Assembly: GCA_025266875.1 (NCBI GenBank)
Contig: JALLLT010000002.1
Location: 248,001 to 312,000 of the forward strand
Length of the DNA: 64,000 bases
Direction: 5' to 3'
Source of the DNA: Fennellomyces sp. T-0311
Taxonomy: Eukaryota > Mucoromycota > Mucoromycetes > Mucorales > Lichtheimiaceae
The position numbers were made by a program, and so were the translations under genes. Below, piece after piece: positions 39,419 to 50,115 of this stretch (its first letter is position 1; every line of letters begins with the position of its first letter). The notes under the pieces were generated by a model. The model saw nothing but the letters and a program-made list of their open reading frames with translations. It did not search any database and had not been told where the DNA came from.

Positions 39419-41122
39419 ATGGTGGTGGTAACATTGCGAGTACTAATTTTTTTGCGTATATTTCAGCTGGTGACTGCAGCTTTTGATCCACTGTCGCATA
39501 GAAATTTTGTAAATTATTGGTGAGTCACAATGAGTGTATATTCAGTCACTCCATGGCTCTCTAACTTTGAGGCATATAGGGGCCAGAATCAAGCAAGCGC
39601 TGGCAGAGGTTCAAGAAACACATGGCAAAAGCCATTGAGTTCTTATTGTACCGACGATACCGAGGATATACTGGTTATATCATTCCTATTCCAGTTTGGT
39701 GCTCAACAACCGGCTATTGATTTGTCGGACACCAGTGACGAATGCGTAGGAAACTTCCCGGGTAAAGCTACGGCCTTTTCAGTTATCGACCACATGATCG
39801 ACTAACGCATCTGTACAGGCACACAGTTACTGGATTGCCCGCATATGGAACCTGGTAAGTTCCCGTTACTTCTACTTATTTGGTTTTTATATGCCAAGAT
39901 ACTCGGACAGATATTCAAGAATGCCAGTCCAGGGACAAGATCATCCTGCTATCACTGGGTGGTGCCACTGGAGCATATGGGCTCTCATCCGCTGCTCAGG
40001 GCAGAACCTTAGCCGACACTCTATGGAACACTTTTGGAGGAGGCCACAGTGATATGCGACCATTTGGTGATGCCAAAGTAGATGGGTTCGATCTAGATAT
40101 TGAAGCTGGTCCTATTGCAGGTTATCCCGCGTTTGTAGAGCGCATGCGCGAGCATTATGGTATGTTGACACATTGTTTAACTGTTTGTGTATGCTAAATA
40201 TCCAATAGCATCTGACACTTCCAAGAAATACTACATTTCCGGTGCACCGCAATGTCCTTTTCCGGATGAGTATCTTTCTGAGACGCTAAACAGTGCTTGG
40301 TTTGACTTTGTTTGGTAAGGCACAGTCATGCAGAAAACAATATATACGCATTAACATTTGATGATTTTAAAACAGGGTGCAGTTTTACAACAACGTATGT
40401 ATATAAAGGGGTTTCCATTCGGAACGCGTATTTTCGTCGCTAACGTGCACGTGTATAATAGTACTGCAGCATTACCAGCAATCAATTCAATTATGACACG
40501 TGGGATGAATGGGCCCGTACACAGTCGGTGAACAAGAACGTGCGCTTATTCCTCGGCGTTCCTGCCAGTGACTATGCTGCCGGACAAGGGTACGTTCCAT
40601 ACAATGACTTGACAGCGGCCATTCGCGAAACGGCTTCACGCTATACGACCTTTGGAGGAATCATGATGTGGGACGCATCTGCGGCCTATGCCAATACCGA
40701 AGTATCTCCCAATTTTGCACAAGCAGTTTCTCAGTTCTTGCATAGACTTCCAGTAGCGGGTACCACGCTGAACAGGATCCCATCCGGCAATATCTCCGCC
40801 ATGGCACCTGCACCTTCTGCCGAGCCAACAAGTTCTGCTACACCTGTGTCACTCTATCCACCTCAGCCTAGGTAACTTTTATACATTTACTGTTTACAGC
40901 ATGGTTCTCACCCATGATATGTATCCTTCCCACGGTACAATCAAAAAAAGTAGTCAGCCTCCTGCTGAAGGAACTCCTTGTTCGGATATCACTGTCCGGT
41001 GTGCTGGAGAGGCTATTGCGCAATGCGCGCACGGTGTTTGGATTCATCATGTCTGTCCACTCGGTCTTGTTTGCAACACGACAATAGTTGGAGGAACTGC
41101 ATACTGCGGTTATCCTGGATGA
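39419..41122 (+). CDS. Secreted GH18 chitinase with C-terminal CBM19-like chitin-binding module
   Basis: Exons: 39419-39519, 39580-39761, 39819-39854, 39911-40159, 40209-40314, 40376-40394, 40462-40871 and 40900-41122, about 441 residues. A hydrophobic signal peptide (RVLIFLRIFQLVTAAFDP) precedes the class III-type GH18 barrel: FVNYWGQNQASAG, LLSLGGATGAYG and the catalytic DGFDLDIE with Glu at about residue 171, then VQFYNNYC. A Ser/Pro/Thr linker leads to a cysteine-rich tail (CSDITVRCAGEAIAQC..GVWIHHVCPLGLVC) resembling CBM19. The enzyme hydrolyses internal beta-1,4-GlcNAc bonds of wall chitin outside the cell. Exon 6 is only 19 nt. The last intron is uncertain: the consensus donor at 40872 makes it 28 nt, while a weak donor at 40848 makes it 52 nt in the same phase (433 residues). 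Confidence 0.92.
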
Positions 41123-41294
41123 CAAAAGGGATAGTCATGACGGTTTAATTTCGTTTTAGAAAGGGACAGAAAGAAAGAAAATGCATATAATAGAAGTGTC
41201 ATAGATACATATACACACATACACAACAAAAGAAAAAAGGATGCATATAAGAAAGGAATATTTGACAAGAGATGAGGAAAAGGGTATATACTAT

Positions 41295-41990
41295 CTATTT
41301 CTTACTTGCAGCATTGGCTTTCCTCTTCTTTTTTTTCGTTATAGAAGATGATTGTCTGTTGCGCTTCTTGATAACATCGGTTTTCAGACTTAGCGGACGC
41401 ACCATGCCATGCAGTTTGAGAAACAATCCACATGCATTGCACAACGGTTCTCCTCGATCGTTTCGTCGCCAAAGCGGCGTATTTGTTGTCTCACAATTGG
41501 TACAGACTGTAACTGCTGTGTGGTCATTTTTGCTGCTGCGGCGAGACGGCACTTGCTGAGGAGTTGGAGTTGCAGTTCGTCGTGTAGAAGGTGTCTTGTC
41601 CAAGACCCAATCAGGGTCATCGTTATCATCGTCGTCAAAGCTGCTTTCGGAAAAAGCCTTGTACTCTTCTTCATCCTCTTGCAGATGCTGGTTTGGGTTT
41701 GACATTGCTATATGATAATCGTCGTCCTCAAAATATTGGCGGCTTTCGTCTGTGACAGTTGTAGTGTCGCTGGTGTGAGATGCTTCATCATAGTAGTGCG
41801 ACGAAAGCGATGGTGTCAGGTCTGGTTCCAAGAATTGCTGTGAAGTGGTCGAAAGAAAGTCATACGGGTTCAAAATGTCTCCACTTAAAAAGCTGTAATA
41901 AGAGTCGCCACTGAGATCGACAGGTGGCATGACGGCGGCATCATCTTGGAGAAAAGTGTAGCTAGGTATATTAAAGAGTGGATCATCCAT
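41295..41990 (-). CDS. GATA-type zinc finger transcription factor
   Basis: A single exon of 231 residues. The N-terminal half is acidic and Ser/Thr-rich ([12 protein letters not shown]), a possible activation region. Near residues 160-190 is one class IV GATA finger, C-x2-C-x17-C-x2-[15 protein letters not shown] then [16 protein letters not shown], followed by the basic tail [23 protein letters not shown] cluster is a nuclear localisation signal. The finger should bind GATA cores; fungal relatives regulate nitrogen use, siderophores, light responses or development, and the single-finger form fits nitrogen-type or Ascomycete SRE/NSD-type proteins equally, so no ortholog is named. It converges with the chitinase gene 172 bp away. 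Confidence 0.9.
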   Translation of the reverse strand: MDDPLFNIPSYTFLQDDAAVMPPVDLSGDSYYSFLSGDILNPYDFLSTTSQQFLEPDLTPSLSSHYYDEASHTSDTTTVTDESRQYFEDDDYHIAMSNPNQHLQEDEEEYKAFSESSFDDDDNDDPDWVLDKTPSTRRTATPTPQQVPSRRSSKNDHTAVTVCTNCETTNTPLWRRNDRGEPLCNACGLFLKLHGMVRPLSLKTDVIKKRNRQSSSITKKKKRKANAASKK

Positions 41991-44619
41991 GAGAAGAAAA
42001 AAGAGGTAGAAAAAATTGAAAAAGAGAAGAAAGAGAAAGAATAGTAACTATTTAACGCGACTGCATATGGTGAAATGGGCGCTTTAAATGACGAAGGCAA
42101 CTCTATACGATGTTGACTGGATCACACAACCAATGGCAAAAATTTCGTGACAGCCGACCCCTTTCCGTGGTCAAAATTTCTCTTGGTGTAGTCACATCTA
42201 TTCCATGCCGATCCGTCCATTGACCTAGGCCGGTACCTCCGTCGCACCCTTCCAGAAGCTACACGGTGTAAGGGTACCTGAAATGTAATTCTTTTTTAGT
42301 AATATGTCTTTTGTTTGTTTGGCTTCTAATTGGGGGAAGCTTTCAACACTCAATTGAAATAAGCTATGACGTGCTTTTTCTTTTGTATACGCTTTCCATC
42401 CTGTTTAGGCATGCAAACGGTACACCAGTTAGCCACATTTGTCCTTGATAAAAAAAATATAATGCAGAGGCAGGAAATTTTATGCACATTTGCGAATGTT
42501 TGTACTACCTGAGATGCAGCGCCGATACGAAATAAATAGCGCCTACCCTTCCGAGCTGCTTTTAAGCGACCTACAATTTGTTTGGAAAACAGCTCCATAT
42601 ATGGGTCAAATTTGATTAGATCTAGTGAAACCAATCATTATCGTAAACTTGATCACACATTATCTTCATTGGAATAAGCCTACTTGGAGTGTTCGTTATC
42701 AGATATGATGGCTCCTTTCTATAGTCATGAGTTCCAGTGAAGTTGCGCCGGAAAAGCAACACTTTTTTTTTAAAAAAAAAGAATTGGTCTTTCGTACGGC
42801 CTTTTTATGCTAAACCTTTGTTGATGTCAGAACACAAGGGCGTGGTTATGGTTGCCATCATTCTCTTTTGCTCCGAAACTATTTTGCCTATTCATGAGGT
42901 AGTTGTATATTAATGACAAAGCAGCAAAAGTCAGTCAAAAAGTGACAAGGCTACAATAACTGCTGTACAGACTACATAATCGGATACTCGGAACATCCAA
43001 TGCCCGCTGTCATATGTCATCTTGGTCGAGAACTTTATACTTGAACAGTTAAATTTTGACCAATCGATGCAAACACGTAATTCAAATACTGACAAAAATG
43101 GTATGTGTACTCTCTATTATTCTATTTTTTCTCGGACGCTGGGAACATAGAAGCCTAGCTAATAATTCACGATGCTTTGCTGCTATTTGGTTGTACCATT
43201 ACGTATGGAATAATCGGTTAAGTACTCATCTCTTCCGATAACCGGCGGACACGGAGAAGAGATCACCATCGATCAAAAATGTGAGGTAAAATAAACTTGA
43301 GGTGTAAATTTTTGGGTAGCGTAGTACAAAGAAGCAGTAGCAGTTTAGAGCATCTCTTCTTTTACCGAATGTCACTCAGTTTCTCAAGTAATACATACGT
43401 AGATATATTGTACGACAAGAATTCATTAAGCCAGAATGATTCAGAAGAACATGTATGAGAGTTAAGGGGTTTCGTGGCCACCGGGACTCTTCGAAGGACA
43501 AAAATGGAAGCCGTGCGCAAATACTTTTTCATCGGGATATTGTAATTGCTTTTATGTTTTAGTTTTATGAAACAGATCACTTCCTTATTATACCATGTCC
43601 ATATACTGAAGTAGTCGGAATCCTACGTCCCTTGAAGCTCGTAGCTGATCCTGTTACCTGTCAATACGAAAGATACACTAGTGTTTTGTCATTTATTGTC
43701 AGCTCTCATTAGTTTTGGATTTGGACAGCAAAGTTTTACCACGGAATGTAACGCAGATTCTGGTCAGCTCGTGGAACAAGAATCCATTTCTCACTTCATT
43801 CGACTGAGATTAGCTTTCCGTGCAGCAACTTGCGAATATCAGTGGCTGAAATAAGCGGAGATAGGTATGTCAAGAGCCTTTTTCGCCAAAGGCTCGCTTT
43901 AAAGAACCGCATACACGCCGCACTTTCTAAAGAAGTACGTACCTGCGGTGTTCTAGAGCTATTTCCTGCATGAAGGAAAAAGGACCGATACAATTGACAT
44001 TATGCGTGCTCCACTCGCATAAATTGTAGGATTTCTATTCCTTAGATGACTTCCATAGCATACTTAATAGGCTGATTCATTTTGTTCGCGGGAATATTCG
44101 CAGCTTATGTACATAAACAAAAACCTATTTTTGCTCTCATTTCTCATAATAAAAGCAATGGACGTTGAGCAAGTATGTTAAATCCAAGATAAACTTATTG
44201 GCAAATATTGCTTTTGTGAACGAGCGTGATGAATGATTTTAAACAGTTCATGCGTATCAACATCGCCAACTGCATATTGTCTACTTACCCTAGGCTGGTT
44301 CTTTCATTGAAGTAATATAATATGTTCAACAGTTCTCGTAATATTGTAAGTGTACAAGCAATAATATCAAGGAGTTAAAATTTAGCTACTTCGGACTAGT
44401 CCCCGGTAGTGGTGCCTGAAATAAAGCTTCTTTTTCATACATAAAACATATAATACCGTAAGGATCCCGCATACGAACTCTGATAAATTGCTTTTTGTTG
44501 CTAGCAGCCGGCCCATCTGATATCCTCAGTGGTATATTACTTCCTTAGTGTTTAGAGTACTAATACTGTGCAACTCTTACTAAATATTAGCCTTTCTTCC
44601 CTATTAATATTCCTCAAAG
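41991..44619. other. 2.6-kb spacer between GATA factor and the small GATA-like gene
   Basis: The first few hundred bases are promoter and leader of the GATA factor, with a purine-rich tract on this strand at about 41996-42045. I found no assembled gene. A minus-strand segment near 43796-43993 contains a few protein-like words but no linkable exons. Confidence 0.4.
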
Positions 44620-45387
44620 ATGTGCTTTTCACAAGATCTCGAAAGGTTAATGTCAAACAACGGTACGTTTGATGATGGAAGATTCAATGTATTCTCTGAA
44701 GAAGTCTATAAGGATGTAATGCGCATTCTGAGTAAGTAATAGACCCGCACTCTCTTTCTAGCTTCAATCTACAGTATGCTTGCCACTAATACAAAGATAT
44801 TACTTATCAAACTAGGCAGTGAAGAAGTTTCATCATCGTCACCACAACCCTTTGCTGAGGATAAAAATCCTTTTGTAAGCTATAGCAGAGTATACTTACT
44901 AGCACGCATACTGTAGCCTCATATTTCAACTTAGATGGATAATTCTCACCAGCCTGCAGAGGAGAAATTTAACGAGGCAATTACCGTTATTGGAGGTGCC
45001 AAATTAAAGCGCAGTTGTGCTAGATGCCGTGTGTCAAAAGCACCAACATGGCGTAGGCAAGACAAAACTCTTCTATGCAGCGCATGCAAACTTTAGTAAG
45101 TCGTACCTACTAGTTAGAGGTAAAGTGTAGAGTAACACATGTTTTTGAATCTATTAGCAAAGGTGATCGTAGATTCTATTTTCCCTACGGATGTACCAAG
45201 AAAAAAACCATCCGTAGAAGAGGTCGTAGGATACAATGCAAGGTCTGTAAAGACGAGAAAGCCATATTCAATTATGAGCTTTATGACGGCTCACACAACT
45301 GTACGTTATCCATTGATCACGTTTAAACTGGTGTTGATGTGCTTTCCATGTGTAGGTGAGGATTGCTTTATGAAAGCAATGTCGTAA
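44620..45387 (+). CDS. Small GATA-like zinc finger protein with second Cys cluster (five short exons)
   Basis: I assembled exons 44620-44731, 44816-44874, 44935-45095, 45158-45300 and 45356-45387; every junction is GT-AG, four donors are GTAAG or GTACG, and the phases close to 168 residues ending at TAA. The only open frame visible there (45139-45387) has the wrong frame for exon 4 and only catches the last exon. Around residues 85-115 is a finger SCARCRVSKAPTWRR then LLCSACKLY, that is C-x2-C-x16-C-x2-C, one residue shorter than class IV GATA fingers but with the characteristic P-T-W-R-R. It is followed by a KKKTIRRRGRR basic patch and a second cluster CKVC then NCEDCF near the C terminus. 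The protein is probably nuclear; whether it binds DNA or protein is unknown. The intact frame across five exons argues that it is live. Confidence 0.72.
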
Positions 45388-46194
45388 AAAAAAGCAAAGG
45401 TGCTTTCACCAAGCAAATGATGTAGCTCAGATAAGATGATGATACGGCGAAGATGGAACGGGGCAGATTTTGTTTGCATTTTAATATAGCGTACTTACCA
45501 TGGACTTTACCGAAATTGATGTTTCGTGGCACTTAAGCTTGTATGCTTTGTTAACTAATCTTGTCTTTCGCGATTAACGCTGAGCAGATGTATACGTCAT
45601 CCGCTCTAGTCATCGCTTTTATGAATTACACCCAAAGTCTCCTTTCAGCGCTCTCTAGAAACTCGACACTTCATTCATTGCAATACTTATATATATCGGT
45701 AAACTCAAAGCTTTGTATTCAAAGATGATTTTGCTATCTAAATGAGCTTTGCTGAATGATACGAAAGATGAACAGCGCATGTACACACGATTGTCCCATA
45801 CACAATGAGTCAGCGTACGACATATTTACTCTTTGATAACCGTTATCTAAGGCAATGTCACTGCATCAACCTACGATTGTACCATAAGCGCGTTTGAAGA
45901 TCTTTGGACCCTGTCTGTCGTAATACTCCAGATGGTACCAGTTTTGGCAAAGTCGAGCTAAAGATTGTCAACCACCAGTACGGTACCAGGGAAGAAAAGA
46001 CACAGCTTACTATTTTGACACCCATTTGCAAAGACAACGCGTGAATGTTACACATGTATGCCATGGAAAGAGCTTGCAAATTGCAGTGACAGCGATGCAA
46101 AAGTTGACAGTCTGTGGTGTCCAAGTACTAAGTCCGATGAAGAATTCCAATCGAGAATACGTCACCTACGCGTTACCAGATTTGTTAGGGTCAA
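45388..46194. other. Spacer with repeat-family coding remnants
   Basis: From about 45900 the plus strand becomes protein-like in competing frames (for example VRYQGRKDTAYYFDTHLQRQ, then in another frame CPSTKSDEEFQSRIRHLRV), leading into the repeated 3' end listed at 46195-46430. It looks like a frameshifted relic of a dispersed gene family. The part before 45850 shows nothing. Confidence 0.35.
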
Positions 46195-46430
46195 TCTGTC
46201 AATACTCCATTACTTCGGTCGTACTAAACGGTACTAAGAGACACTAAGAAATACTAAGAGTACTAAGAGAAAGAATAAGAGCATCTATGATGCAAGTCTG
46301 ATGTATGAATCGAAGGAAGCTATCGAGCACAAGGAACCATTGTAATAATAAATAGCAAGTTGTTCTGACTTCCACAAATAAATCTGCGTCTCAAAGGGTC
46401 CCCTCACTTTACTCATTCTACAAAACCCAC
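46195..46430 (+). repeat. Dispersed repeat, copy 1 (inverted relative to 58050-58340)
   Basis: This block aligns by eye with the reverse complement of about 58050-58340. Shared stretches include ATTTGTTAG, AATACT, TTACTTC..TCGTACT, then iterated ACTAAGA words, TGTATGAATCGAA and AATAAATCTG. In both copies the aligned frame ends in a similar peptide (copy 1 VNLSILHYFGRTKRY and stop; copy 2 VDLPILCYFNRT and stop), so the repeat is probably the 3' end and UTR of a multicopy gene. Divergence is substantial. Confidence 0.55.
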
Positions 46431-46554
46431 AACACACAGTCTAATGAACAAGAGTCTATGTACGGAAATATAATCTCTTTTCGCTTCTAAATCACTGGGA
46501 AAAATATGTAAGCTTCTCAATTATAACCGTCTTCAGATATGTTTAATTTCAGGA

Positions 46555-46830
46555 TGTAAATGGAGTAATTGTATACTTTTATCAAGAGGCTAGCTGTTGT
46601 GAGTGACTCATGATAGTTTCATCATAGCCAAGTGCATGATCCGGTAGTCACTTCAAATCGTTCGCAAGCTTGACTTTGTCTTCGTAAACATCCACACATT
46701 TGCGGTACCACTTTTTTGCTTCACACGCCAAGTGCCTAACGTTTTTTTTCTACAGATATGTCCGCCGCGAGACAGAAATCAAATCGCTTGATATCGGGAA
46801 AATTTCCTTGATGCTGTTACGACGTTTCTG
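46555..46830 (-). pseudogene. Fragment (copy C) of the E-x-K motif repeat gene family
   Basis: The minus strand reads RHLACEAKKWYRKCVDVYEDKVKLAND, matching HLACEAKK and the VYNDKVKLANEL region of copy A at 53.9 kb, then hits a stop at the position of copy A KCMLD. The DNA on both sides (from about 46575 to 46820) continues to align with copy A although reading frames are lost. Only the centre of the gene is retained, so it is a dead fragment. Confidence 0.6.
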
Positions 46831-46879
46831 ATCCTAAGAAAGGGTTATAATCGCTGTGACATTAACTTCCTAATTAAGT

Positions 46880-46965
46880 CAGATAAAGGCCAAAGTCCAA
46901 ACAGGCGTCAAAATCCAAAAACTTGCCAAATTCCAGACACGGCTCGATATCCAGATAAGTGCAAT
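46880..46965. repeat. Degenerate tandem repeat, about 17-18 bp unit, four copies
   Basis: Four successive segments each carry a TCCA(A/G)A core: AAGTCCAAACAGGCGTC, AAAATCCAAAAACTTGCC, AAATTCCAGACACGGCTC and GATATCCAGATAAGTGC. They are followed within 25 bp by the palindrome GGGTGCACCC (about 46973-46982). Role unknown. Confidence 0.4.
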
Positions 46966-47296
46966 TTCATAGGGTGCACCCGAATTTTAGAAAAAGGTGC
47001 CTTTTTACGCCGCCACACTGAGGGGGGCACCTTTCTGGAGGGGCACGTTACCCCAGAGCCGGATGGTGGTCATGGTTTCCTAGGTGACTGCGAATTGCAC
47101 CACAGTGAATATCTTGTTCCGAATCTCCCTGCTTCGCTTGCCCTTAACTATTGCTATCATGACTTCCGATCTCGATGGTTCGAGTGACTATCATTCATTC
47201 TAATTAACAATACTTATTCAGTTGTGCTCAGAAGGTTTCTCGCTCCTTACAAGATGTTTATGCGCCTAGCAAAGCTCTCAACTTTTGTAAGCGCTC

Positions 47297-49326
47297 ATGA
47301 GCAAGTGGCTACCAAGATGGGACCTTGATGCAAACGAGATGAAAGTTCGGATAAAAAGAAAATCTAACGGTCTTGCCAAAGAAATACTTCGTAAATCTGT
47401 ATGTTTCTTATTTATTATGGTTTTTATCTCGCTAATTGTAACAGTGCAGATCTCGGTATACTTACAATCGTGCACGTTGGCCTGCCAGTGTGAACAATAC
47501 CCGAAGGTGGAACCGGTTCTAGAGGGTATAAACGATGAGGATTCCTTTATCCAGAGTCCCCTAATATCCCTTACCCAACCATGCGCCATACGAGTTGTCG
47601 CGTGCTATGTCTATCAATACGGTATATAGATACTGTATGACGATTAACGAGATTACAGGTTGGATAACTTCTGTGATGGGGCACACCAGTACATTAACTC
47701 TATTACTAGTCTTGTTATATGCAGTCGAATGGTGCGAGATTGCCAGGAAGGTACGACTAAACTCCGATTGAAACGATCGCTTAATTCATCACAAAGCTAA
47801 GGTGATCCAGTCCGAAGGACTAGCAATGGATCCTACGTTGCATAACAGGACACAGGTAAGAATCAATTGCGGCAAGTAATGCTTCGGGTTATGTTCTAAT
47901 CACTGAATGCGTGAAGCCTTCCGCTCGAGTAGGGTTCAGACCGAGTTGTTGAAGACATTGATGGAGTACGCGATGCAAAAAGTAGAGTGACTATTGTTGG
48001 TAACTAGCGAAGAGTCATTTAACTTATAAACTTTGTTTTTAGGCCACTGGCTCGAGACCTCAACTTCCTCCTCCACTAGACGAAGCAATAAACAGATATC
48101 AAAAGGATTTCTATCGATATTGTATAGCATTGTTTAAAAAGGACAAGCTAAACAGTGCTTTGGAGGGATATCTACAGTATGTTTCCATCTCAATGCTAAT
48201 GAATACCGGGCTTACTGTTTTTACGTAGATTGTCAGTCTCAGGTTCGTGAACGCAAGAAAGCACATACCTGAAACAAAACTCCAAGTGCTGCAAGACGGT
48301 AGATGCAACACTCAATCTATCGCTTTGAAAATTTACAATATTTTCGAGTACACGTATGTTTTGTGATTGAAATATTTTGGGATATTATTGACATGTCTAG
48401 AAGTTCCAACATGATGCAATTTGACCTTGAAAGCAAGGAAAAGTACGAGACAACCGAAAATGAGAGCTTTGCCAGGTGCCAATACATTTTCCGCGCTCTC
48501 CTTCGAGGCAGTCCGATCCAAGTGCGCACGTACGTAAAGGGAAAAAACTGCTGCATTATGTCGTACGCTTACTTATTTTTAGTGGAGAGGCAGTATCAGA
48601 GGCAACAAAGCAGAAATGGATGCAAGCGGGATTGGTGGCCCGATCGACATGCCGATCTCCACTACCGCCAACACTGGTGTTCAAAAAATGATGGAAGTCT
48701 CAACGATTGAACATAAGAAAGCGGACGCAAAGTTGGATACATACTTCAACAGCAGAACAAAAACATGATGACCAACGTCTGTATATTGAAGCAACTGAGA
48801 AGACACTTCAACTTTGACACGAGCAGAACGGCAGCACAATCCTTCTCGTAGTTGACGTGACAGGTAAATGGATGGTACACTTGGCCACTATTATATGCTC
48901 GCTAAGATCAATTTATCTAGGTCTTCGTAGCTATCTATACCAGGTGTGCAGCTACGACAACGTCTTCGTTGCTTCCAAAGTATCCAGAAAGTACATACGA
49001 CTCCCTAGAACGTTGATCTAGCTCGAACTGTTTTTAAAACACGGAAGCATATTTCTTACTATCAAATTTCCCAGTGAGTGGATGCTTTGGTTTGTACAGA
49101 AAGCGAAGTACATTAACTAATTATATCCGTCGTTAGACACCTCTGGTTAAAACTGCAGAAGAGGTGTTGGGACCCAACGATGCCACCGCGAAACGGACTT
49201 TTGAGCCGGCGTTTAACAATGGCATACGCTTCGATGGCGAACAAGATCCCATACTTCTCTCCCCCCCCCTCCGCCCACCGCCAACTTTGTTCTCAAAGCA
49301 AAGACGAGCGAAATGGTTCATGAAGG
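47297..49326 (+). pseudogene. Eroded multi-exon orphan gene
   Basis: Splice-joined exons read continuously from ATG 47297: 47297-47398, an uncertain second exon from 47450, about 47650-47750, 47797-47855, 47940-47981, 48043-48176, 48237-48353, 48401-48533 and 48583-48768. Typical pieces are VIQSEGLAMDPTLHNRTQ, LDEAINRYQKDFYRYCIALF and ENESFARCQYIFRALLRGSP. After 48768 the protein-like sequence continues but is broken: one frame contains LYIEATEKTLQL then TGA, then ILLVVDVTG; the exon from about 48921 has YLYQVCSYDNVFVASKVSRK and then TAG (49020); and an exon at about 49138-49322 has VLGPNDATAKRTFEP. Two in-frame stops and a frame switch near 48760 indicate decay. I believe it resembles multicopy Mucorales proteins of unknown function, but name no family. 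An alternative donor at 48531 would end the frame at 48691. Confidence 0.55.
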
Positions 49327-50115
49327 TATGTTTTTATAATTCATTGTATCATAAGCTTGTACCTATTTTTCCATTTGTATCTTTATTTGCGTTCCAATTA
49401 AAGAAATTCATTCTTGATTGTAATCTTCTACTCCAGTTGATCGCATTATGTAGCGGTCAATGCACTGTGCTTAATGCGAATAGCTTGCGTTGGTCGCAAC
49501 TGACTGCCTTTTTGGATAGTTGCCTTTAGCACAACCTGCCTTCATCCACGACGACCGGCTGTTCTTTGCACATAATCGTGGTATCAGAGTGGGAACAGTT
49601 ATTCATCATTACCCCATGGAACACCTTGAGAGGTTACTGCATGCAACGTGCTACAAGGGAGCTGTGGTCGTTGTACTTTAAACCAAATGCTCAACTGGCA
49701 CATGCTTATCGCGGATAACGGCGAATCCACCATATATGCCTGGTAATATTGTTATTGCAGGCAGTGACCAGCCTTGTCATAACATGAGGTCAAGATAAAT
49801 CTGAACAACGAGCTGACTCCAAGCGCTAAACGTGTCGGTAATCCGGATGACCAAAGTTTCAAAATAAGGAATGCTACCTTCACTTTTGTTTTGTCAGAGA
49901 GTCCTTTATTCCAGAATGAAAATGTCAATGCTATAATGAATCGTGCTTTGCGCATGTGTCTTCTCCATAAAGCCCTTGCAATCATCATGCAATAAAACAT
50001 ACACTATGCATCTACACCTTACAGATAACTACATAGTATCACCATGCCATTCCAAATATTCATTCAGCCAAGACAAATAGTTCATGAAAGTAACTTTTAT
50101 TCCACAAGAAATTAC
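49327..50115. other. Spacer downstream of RPS17 and of the orphan pseudogene
   Basis: No gene recognised. The right end holds the RPS17 3' UTR. Short frames here have no domain or splice partners. Confidence 0.45.

Noticed and set aside
47399..47449. Apparent transmembrane helix in the 110-codon frame at 47297-47629
   Set aside because: The hydrophobic stretch is the translation of a GTATGT...GTGCAG intron; splicing removes it and keeps phase 0.
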